In this document: piece by piece, positions 58,334 through 64,000 of the stretch
How the letters are laid out: the number at the start of each line of letters is the position of its first letter
How positions within the stretch are numbered: position 1 is the first letter of the stretch
Assembly (NCBI GenBank): GCA_977017575.1
Contig: CDRNVI010000060.1
Span: forward strand, 186,001 to 250,000
Source of the DNA: Paramoeba atlantica
Lineage: Eukaryota > Discosea
Length of the DNA stretch: 64,000 bases
Reading direction: 5' to 3'
Program-made: the position numbers and the translations under genes
Notes under the pieces: model-generated
The model's database searches: none
Told to the model about the DNA's origin: nothing
What the model saw: only the letters and a program-made list of their open reading frames with translations

Positions 58334-59172
58334 CTATATTTTGACACACGCTGGAATTGATGTTGATTGCACATCCAAAAAAAATATATTTCCACTTAAA
58401 TCCAAATTATGCATAGTTGAAGGCAATGCGTCAAGCAATACTTTTCCCGTAAATGCGTTGTCGCCCAGGGCGAGCGTACGTAATTTGCTAGGAAGTTTGC
58501 GAAGCTCCAACTCACCATCAAGCTTGTTCTTCGACAAGGATAATATATCAAGTTGATTCGGAAGATTTGTTAAGTCGACGTTCCCTACGAATTGATTTCC
58601 TTGAAGAGCTTGATAAGTCCTCCTGGGAGTATCGTCAAAACAACATTTCCTGAAAAACAATTACGGGGCAAAGACAACGCTTTTAACGAAGGAGGAAGTG
58701 ACGTAAGATCAAGTTCACCGGAAAATCTCGTAGCTGCTGACCAAAGTTCCTGAAACACAAGTGGTAAGCAGCCGGTATCAAAGGCTCCGTAAAAGGAGTT
58801 GTATTGGATGTTTAAATAGGTGAGCTTAGGAGGAAGTGCAGAAACCTGAAAACGTCCACCAAGTTCATTATCTCCCACACGAAGATCGCAAACAGTATGG
58901 GGTACGCTACTCCAAGAGAGATTACCCTTCAGTGCTCTATTCAGCCAATTGATAGTAAGAACTTCATCATCTGAATTACAAGCGACACCCACCCATAAGC
59001 ATGGTTGTGTTTCCTTCTTGGTAATCACTGACTTTGCCTCCAGATTCTTAATAAATTGTGCCATTTGCATGTCTTGTGAAAGGATGGCTCCTCGTACTTT
59101 GCCCAGACGGGTTGCAGTCTGGGATGAATCCGCAAGTGCAGATCTTCTGAGAAATTGACAAAGAAATGTCAT
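58334..59172 (-). pseudogene. LRR gene of subfamily 3 with one frameshift
   Basis: N-terminal frame from the ATG at 59172: MTFLCQFLRRSALADSS leader, LGKVRGAILSQDMQMAQFI, cap ACLWVGVAC (here PCLWVGVAC), then LRRs to VVLTILPGGLIKLFKEINS. The C-terminal frame picks up at ALQGNQFVGNVDLTNLP and runs to IPACVKI. Together they cover the length of copies 3A/3B (285 residues) with about 60% identity. The frame changes once near 58610-58650, where a few bases of one repeat are missing. Either a young pseudogene or a sequencing slip; all other parts look intact. Confidence 0.75.
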
Positions 59173-59535
59173 GTAATAAACAGAAATACAAGTGTCGTAC
59201 AGGTAGAGTAATCACTACAGTTTCTTTAACTTCTAAATTCGGAAAATACGGTAAAGAAATACTATCCCCCTATTGATGGTCCAAAACTGAAAAGAAAGTG
59301 AAAAAAAAGGGGGGTCCAGGGTGAGTCCAGGGGGGTCCAGAGGTGGGGGCAGGGGGGGATACCGCACGAATTGTTTTTTGAAACAATTATTTTTCGAACA
59401 AAACCCTCAGAAGCGGTAGCCGGCGTCTTGGCGCACATTTTCCACCCCCCTACCCGGGGTTGACCCGCCAGCTTATCCGCAGGACAGGTCCGCCCAGTTC
59501 GGATTTTTTCGGAAAAAAAATCGAAAAAAATTTCA
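59173..59535. other. Spacer, G-rich in part
   Basis: 59300-59350 has runs of 'ggggtccag' and 'gggggcaggggggg'. No gene. Confidence 0.4.
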
Positions 59536-59990
59536 CTTGGCGAAAAAAATGGAAAAGATACGTTTTCCAAAATCGTTTCCCCTAATGTATTTTGATAGTT
59601 TAGGACCCTTACTACCTTCGAGCCGTGGTATTTTTTTGACTGAAAAAGGTGAAAAAGTATTTTTCGGGCCCCAAGGGGGCTTTTTGTGTCGAAAGAATAG
59701 GGTGTTTGGAGTCGTACCCAATACGTTTGGTAGGCTTTCATTCATTCCTACGAGTGATTTCCCACGCGCAGGTGTCAGATTTAGTGCACTGAGAGCAAAA
59801 ATCACCCCACTTTTACCCTAAAATAGGCTACTTTTGGCTACCTTCTGGCTAGTATAATCTTTCCGTTTTCTTCAGCTTTCCAGGCCAAATTTTCTTTTTT
59901 TTGGGGGCTCTTCGGTAAACGCGGTGGTAATTTTCAACGCGAAGCGCGCAGAGTGAGTGACTTCTAAGTTGAAAATAATATTTTTCCAAA
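59536..59990. repeat. Diverged direct repeats ahead of the Harbinger-like element
   Basis: 'gttttccaaaatcg-ttccccta', 'tattttt-ccaaaatcgactcctaaaa' and, at 63182, 'tgtttttcccaaatcaactcctag' are three versions of one phrase, each followed by a 'ttt-ggacctc/ggacccttactacc' phrase. The last is at the far side of the element. They may be its subterminal repeats. A partial FB2 hairpin arm lies at 59913-59980. Confidence 0.45.
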
Positions 59991-60147
59991 ATCGACTCCT
60001 AAAACGCATTTTAAGATTTTTGGACCTCAGCTACCATTCTACGACATTTTTTTCGACAGATTCGCCTCCTGCCCCTACTGCCAAGGCATCAAAAACGGCC
60101 CAAATTCGGGTTGAAATTTCGCAATTTGCACTGAAAAATCCAGCTTT

Positions 60148-60343
60148 TTAACCCAAAAAATAGATTACTCATGATCGTTTCGCGATTATCCGTTTTTAGG
60201 CTCTTCATTAAACGCGGAGGTAGTTTTCAACGCGAAGCGCGCAGCAGTGGTGACTTCTAAGTTGAAAACAACCACCGCGTTTAATGAAGTCTAAAAACGA
60301 AAAATCGCGAAAAGGTCATGAATAATCTATTTTTTGGGGGGAA
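60148..60343. repeat. Large palindrome containing foldback FB2
   Basis: The left side starts cccaaaaaatagattactca, passes cgcgattatccgtttttagg and cttcattaaacgcggaggta, to ttttcaac. The right side mirrors it back to ctattttttgggg. Arms are about 85 bases with few mismatches, around a 28-base loop (gcgaagcgcgcagcagtgg...). Only the inner 29-base arms are shared with the copy at 32508. Confidence 0.9.
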
Positions 60344-60747
60344 TAACCTCGATTTTCTGGCAAAAAATGCAAAATTTTTGCGGGGGATACTACTCTCTCG
60401 CTACCGTAGGTTCATTCGTCGTGCCCGATTTGTGGCGCGATTTCGTGTCCGATATACATGAGGGGCTGCGGGTGTGCATCACCGAACCCGCACCGAACCG
60501 GCCCTTTGCATTTGAGGTCGAATGAGGTCTATTTTAGACCAAATAAATGGATTGGACACGTATAAAGTAGCTTAAAGTGTAGTTTTTTTTAGTTTGTTAC
60601 CGTACATAGCCGCCTTACTGTGAAAATATGGTGTACGCTGTATACGGTGCTGTATACGAACGGTGTATGCATTACACAAATCAAATGTACAATTAATAAA
60701 CCCTCCACAATACATGCATAATTATTTTACATTATCCTCCTTTTTAT

Positions 60748-61352
60748 ATGATGAGCCCTGTTGAGAGCAACGAAGATTTCACTTCACGTATGAAGGTCAC
60801 ATCTGCGAGGGATGACGTATACGACGTCATTGTCGCATCGCTTATGCGCACCTTCACGAAGCGCAAAACTCCTTTCGCCCTCCAGCGTTCGTTATCACTG
60901 AGGAGGAATTGGGAGCCAAGGTGGAAAAATGCATGAGGCGCGTATCGCGCACGATGGACAGCTACTTACATGCCACACGCTCTGTGTGTGGCGTGGAGGT
61001 TAGCTCCCAAGTGCTGCAGCGTGTCATCTTCCATCTTGTGGAGCGCCGAGGACACCTTCTCTTGGATTGTCTGCCACGAGGGGTCTACTTCCTTGCAGAG
61101 GCGACGCGTGGTTTGGAAGCTTTCTTGGAACAGAACCCTCTCTACGCCATTCCTCATGAAGGAGTTGTGGGGGAATTCGTGGAGAACGTGTGGCTTTCTG
61201 TTTCAGGAAAGCGCTCCAGATCATGCACTCTGTGGCGCAAACGGAAGAGTGGCCAGCGTAAAGAAAACTTAGCAGAGGAATCCCTTTCTTCTACGGTGAT
61301 CTCTTCACCCAACTTGCGCACTCAACCTTCCTCGCTCCCTCAACCTTGGTGA
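60748..61352 (+). CDS. ORF1 of the Harbinger-like element, unknown function, one frameshift
   Basis: The ATG at 60748 opens MMSPVESNEDFTSRMKVTSA, then RDDVYDVIVAS. The coding reading then moves to another frame (AYAHLHEAQNSF, FVITEEELGAKVEK) and continues to 61352 with SRTMDSYLHATRSVCGVEV, RRGHLLLDCLPRGVYFLAEA and a basic tail (GKRSRSCTLWRKRKSGQRKE). Its relative at 24010-24515 shows which frame is coding. Harbinger elements usually carry a Myb-like partner protein needed for transposition. This protein has no Myb repeat I can see, but it holds the same place. Mostly helical with a basic C-terminus. Confidence 0.6.
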
Positions 61353-61604
61353 AGCCTCTTTGAAGCCACATTCCTCTCGCGTGATGCGCATTCCTTCCCT
61401 TTAGCTTTCCCTCGCAGAAGCGAACGTTTCCCCCGCAAAATGTACGTAAAAGAAAAAGAGCTGCAATTCAAGAGAAGTGATAAGCTCGATTTTTTTGAAG
61501 TTTGGAGTGCTAACCTTTATATATCATTCTTTTTTTAGATGTCATGCATCTTGTATCATGAATAAGTTAGACATCTTACCCATGAACGTCATCTTATATG
61601 TATC
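61353..61604. other. Between the two transposon ORFs
   Basis: Ends with a 48-base tandem duplication (61557-61594 and 61605-61642) that repeats the transposase start region 'atgaataagttag-tatctt'. The first copy runs into a stop, so the second ATG is used. Confidence 0.5.
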
Positions 61605-62720
61605 ATGAATAAGTTAGGTATCTTACCCATGAATGTCATCTTACTTTTTGTTTTCTCTCTAGACGATATTTTATCCTGCAATTCTATCATGTACGGCATT
61701 ACCAGAGAGCATCTCACAGATTTTTTTCTTGAGCTACAGAGAGCAAGTCCTCTTGTCGCCACGGACAATGATCTCAGACGTCTTAGCTCTTCCTTAGCTA
61801 TGTGCGCTTTGAACTGCACATGGGAGCAACTGTATGATTTACAGCCCATGTGGATTGCTCCCGAAACTCCGCCTCTATCCATCAGGACTCTCCGCGATGA
61901 CGTTGGCCGCATCGCTGATCTTTGCCGCTCTCCTGCTTTAATGAATTCGAAACTTCGTTTCAAGCATGGGGTATCTTGGATGTCTGACGTGACATGCATG
62001 ATGGACGTCACGACAATCCCATGTCGTGCAAGGAAACCGCGGGACGTATGGGACGAAGCCTCTCAGGAAATGAGAAAAAAAGATGCGACCTACTCCGGCA
62101 GGCACAGGGAACACTGTTTTAAAGTGGAGTTCTGGCTTACGCTTGCCGGAGTCCTTATTTTTTTTCGCGGACCCGTTCCGGGCAGTGTACATGATGCGAA
62201 AATTTATAAAGAAATAACCATGCACGGAACATTTCTTTTTGACCATCATGAAGATGAAATGTTTTTGGCGGATCTAGGATACGTGGGTTGCAACCACTGT
62301 TTTGTTCCATTCAAGACACCACGCAAAGGTTGCCTTGATGAACACCAGGATCGGTTCAACCGCATCCTTGGATTTGTTTGGATTGGATCCAACCGCATGC
62401 ATTCTTGGATTAGTTCAAGAAGCGAGCGTTGTTTCGCTCGTTTCGAAAAATTTCGTTTTTTTCATGGAACGGACCACGATATTACGTGGGTAAAGGATGC
62501 CGTTCAGATTGTATCTGTTGCAGTGTATGGTTTGCTTGCATCAGAACCGCAATGCGACTTTGATAGTGAAATAAATGTACATTTACAAAATATCGATGAC
62601 TCATCTTTTTGTTGGTGTAGCAAAGGGTGTGGTTTAGTCAAACCGATTGATGAACGGAGGGATTGGCTCAAAGAACACATATACCATATGGGATACATGT
62701 ATGTTCCCAAGAAACCATAG
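61605..62720 (+). CDS. DDE_4 (Harbinger/PIF/ISL2EU-type) transposase, intact
   Basis: 371 codons from the ATG at 61605. The N-terminal 120 residues contain a helix-turn-helix (MYGITREHLTDFFLELQR; LSIRTLRDDVGRIADLCR). The nuclease core has MMDVTTIPC (Asp 134), SGRHREHCFKVEFWLTLAGV, the hallmark GSVHD (Asp 197), LADLGYVG (Asp 223) and SERCFARFEKFRFF (Glu 274). That is the D-x(n)-GS-x-HD-x(n)-D-x-GY-x(n)-E layout of DDE_4 endonucleases. The C-terminus has CWCSKGCG. No stop or frame change, so the enzyme may be active. It would cut at the element ends and possibly mobilise the derivative at 28853. Confidence 0.9.
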   Translation: MNKLGILPMNVILLFVFSLDDILSCNSIMYGITREHLTDFFLELQRASPLVATDNDLRRLSSSLAMCALNCTWEQLYDLQPMWIAPETPPLSIRTLRDDVGRIADLCRSPALMNSKLRFKHGVSWMSDVTCMMDVTTIPCRARKPRDVWDEASQEMRKKDATYSGRHREHCFKVEFWLTLAGVLIFFRGPVPGSVHDAKIYKEITMHGTFLFDHHEDEMFLADLGYVGCNHCFVPFKTPRKGCLDEHQDRFNRILGFVWIGSNRMHSWISSRSERCFARFEKFRFFHGTDHDITWVKDAVQIVSVAVYGLLASEPQCDFDSEINVHLQNIDDSSFCWCSKGCGLVKPIDERRDWLKEHIYHMGYMYVPKKP

Positions 62721-63180
62721 CATGGATCAAAAACTAAATAAAATTTAGTAAGAATAATTTTAGTCGTTTTCCATGAATTGCGAAATGTAAACTACGTAGT
62801 CATATCGTATATTATGGCTTATAAATTTTTGTTATTATCGTATATTATGTACACTATGTATGTCGCACATTATGATTTCTCCTTCAATCTAACTATTTTT
62901 CTCCTTCAATGTCTGCAGCTCCGACTATTTTCGCATGCTTTCAGAGGACTTTTTTCAACCCGCGCCGAGCCCGCACCGAACCCGCGACCCTCACATGTAG
63001 TTTCAGGTGAGTTTTCGAAACAATGGTTTACAAAAGGCGTACGAACCGAATTGAGTGACAAAAGCACTAGTTTTTCCACAATTCCAAGAGGTACCCCCTG
63101 CCCCTCCCCTCCCCACCAGGGTGATCATAGCAATCTTTGAAAATTTGAAAAAAACTGAAATTTATCGGTGAAAGTAAAAA
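62721..63180. other. Transposon 3' region, no gene
   Basis: 'tcgtattatgt/tatcgtatattatg' near-repeats at 62805-62850 and an R3-like 'cccgcaccgaacccgcgacc' phrase at 62966-62985, also at 60478-60500. Same phrase inside both ends of the element. Confidence 0.4.
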
Positions 63181-63469
63181 AATATTGTTTTTCCCAAATC
63201 AACTCCTAGACCGTTTTTTCAGAGTTTGGGGCCTGAAATACCTGTATACACTTTGGCTTAATTCGATACTTCTGCTCCATGTGTTGTTGGTACACCTACG
63301 GAGGCCAAACTTCAACTGGAAGTGCGTGAAAAGCAAGGCCGTAGAGGAAGGAGGAGGCGCAAGCCTAAAAGGCAGAAGGCGGAACCTTCTGTCTTTTTGA
63401 CGCCGCCACGACGACTTCCTCACGTGAGAAGCTGTAAGAGGTCCTTGGGAGCATGTTTCGATGGCTATG

Positions 63470-63664
63470 TAACCCAGGCTAAAGTAGACGAGGGAGACAC
63501 TAAAGGCAGCTTTAGCAAACTACCACAAAACTGGAACAGCATCTCCATTTAAAGATTCTTGGGCCACATCAGAATGCTTAACAAACCGGGAGATACTGTT
63601 CCAGTTTTGTGGGAGTTTGCCAAATGTGCCTTTAGTATCTCCCTCGTCCACTTTAGCCTAGGTT
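63470..63664. repeat. Foldback hairpin at the right end of the Harbinger-like element
   Basis: Left arm 63470-63546 and right arm 63587-63664 pair with a few mismatches around a 40-base loop. Outer part: aaccyaggctaaagt-x-gac, then gagggagayactaaaggca. Inner part: ccacaaaactggaacag and atctcc. The outer 30 bases equal those at 29234-29412; the inner arms do not. Confidence 0.9.
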
Positions 63665-63723
63665 ATTAAACCAAAAAACTATTAATAATTTTACAGCTAC
63701 AAGTTTAGTCATAGTAGCTACAA

Positions 63724-64000
63724 GACATAGTTTAGTCATATGAGGCGGCAAAAGCGTGAAATCAACGCACCCTTCAAAATGGTGCCGGGAGGTGGCTTAG
63801 CTCCAACGACCCGTTGAAGGCGTTGTCATTGAGGTTGAGCTGCATCAATTTTGATGGAAGTAAATTCAGTGCAAGTTGTCCTGTGAGCTCATGTCCCCCA
63901 ATCGAACAATCAACCACAGTACGGGGGAAATACCCCCACTGTAGTGAGCCGGAGAAAACTATCAGACCGTGCCACAACCAGAGGGATTTCCACTTCAGCA
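63724..64000 (-). pseudogene. LRR gene fragment, open at the window edge
   Basis: The minus-strand frame enters from beyond 64000: KWKSLWLWHGLIVFSGSLQW, then YFPRTVVDCSIGGHELTGQL, LPSKLMQLNLNDNAFNGSLE and LSHLPAPF with a stop at 63774. Repeat residues continue in another frame to about 63724 (CVDFTLLPPHMTKLCL), where the sequence joins 'attaataattttacagct', a phrase also found at 9708. So the 3' end is broken by a frame change and a junction. The 5' part lies outside the window. Confidence 0.65.

Larger units (their letters stand above)
60385..63664 (+). mobile_element. Harbinger/ISL2EU-like transposon with two ORFs and a foldback right end
   Basis: The left end gggggatactactctctcgc resembles the left end of the derivative at 28853. 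The right part 63335-63664 matches 29090-29412 and ends in a hairpin whose outer sequence is the inverted left end (gtatctccctc). Between them lie ORF1 (60748-61352) and a DDE transposase (61605-62720). No clear target duplication was found, and the exact outer limits are uncertain by some tens of bases. Confidence 0.6.

Overview
The window looks like nuclear DNA of a eukaryotic microbe, most likely a kinetoplastid-like euglenozoan. Six observations support this. (1) Every host-type gene recognised lies on the minus strand across all 64 kb, as in a kinetoplastid polycistronic gene cluster. (2) The long genes are intronless (up to 962 codons). (3) The phosphoglycerate kinase carries an N-terminal PAS-like domain and ends in -AKL, a peroxisome/glycosome-type tail. 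(4) There is a poxvirus-VP39-type cap 2'-O-methyltransferase like those that build cap 4 on trypanosome spliced leaders. (5) A leucine-rich-repeat (LRR) family of the trypanosomatid/bodonid surface-protein style is present in about 15 loci. (6) A repeat family contains a match to the core of the kinetoplastid spliced-leader exon. The lineage call is an inference; gene density is low and DNA transposons are far more diverse than in trypanosomatids.

Layout. 1-18 kb is a tandem segmental duplication (1-6474 and 10630-17100), each unit carrying the same three LRR genes, LINE tails and a pogo/CENP-B-type helix-turn-helix fossil. An older diverged piece precedes the second unit, and a further single LRR gene follows at 17.4-18.0 kb. 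18-33 kb holds the PAS-PGK gene in a zone of decayed LRR genes and transposons: LINE reverse transcriptase scraps, a Tc1/IS630-like fragment, a DDE transposase next to a C48-type protease, a complete hAT copy with perfect 8-bp target duplications, and foldback hairpins. 33-47 kb holds an LRR gene, the cap methyltransferase, a two-helix membrane protein, two IS30-like copies, another LRR gene, a near-intact DD35E mariner element and a BRCT protein. 48-59 kb holds the repeat with the spliced-leader-like core, an unrecognised 450-aa gene, an HscB/Jac1 co-chaperone split by a polyglutamine insert, a 962-aa protein with a meiotic-axis-like layout, small genes and an LRR gene with a frameshift. 59-64 kb is a Harbinger-like element flanked by large palindromes, then an LRR fragment cut by the window edge.

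The host genes have no shared pathway: glycolysis/glycosome (PGK), mRNA capping (methyltransferase), mitochondrial Fe-S assembly (HscB), genome maintenance (BRCT) and possibly meiosis. That mixture is normal for kinetoplastid clusters, which are transcribed together but not functionally grouped. The LRR genes are the expanding, decaying and re-duplicating component. Most other sequence is mobile elements and their hairpin-forming derivatives. No tRNA, rRNA or CRISPR array was recognised.
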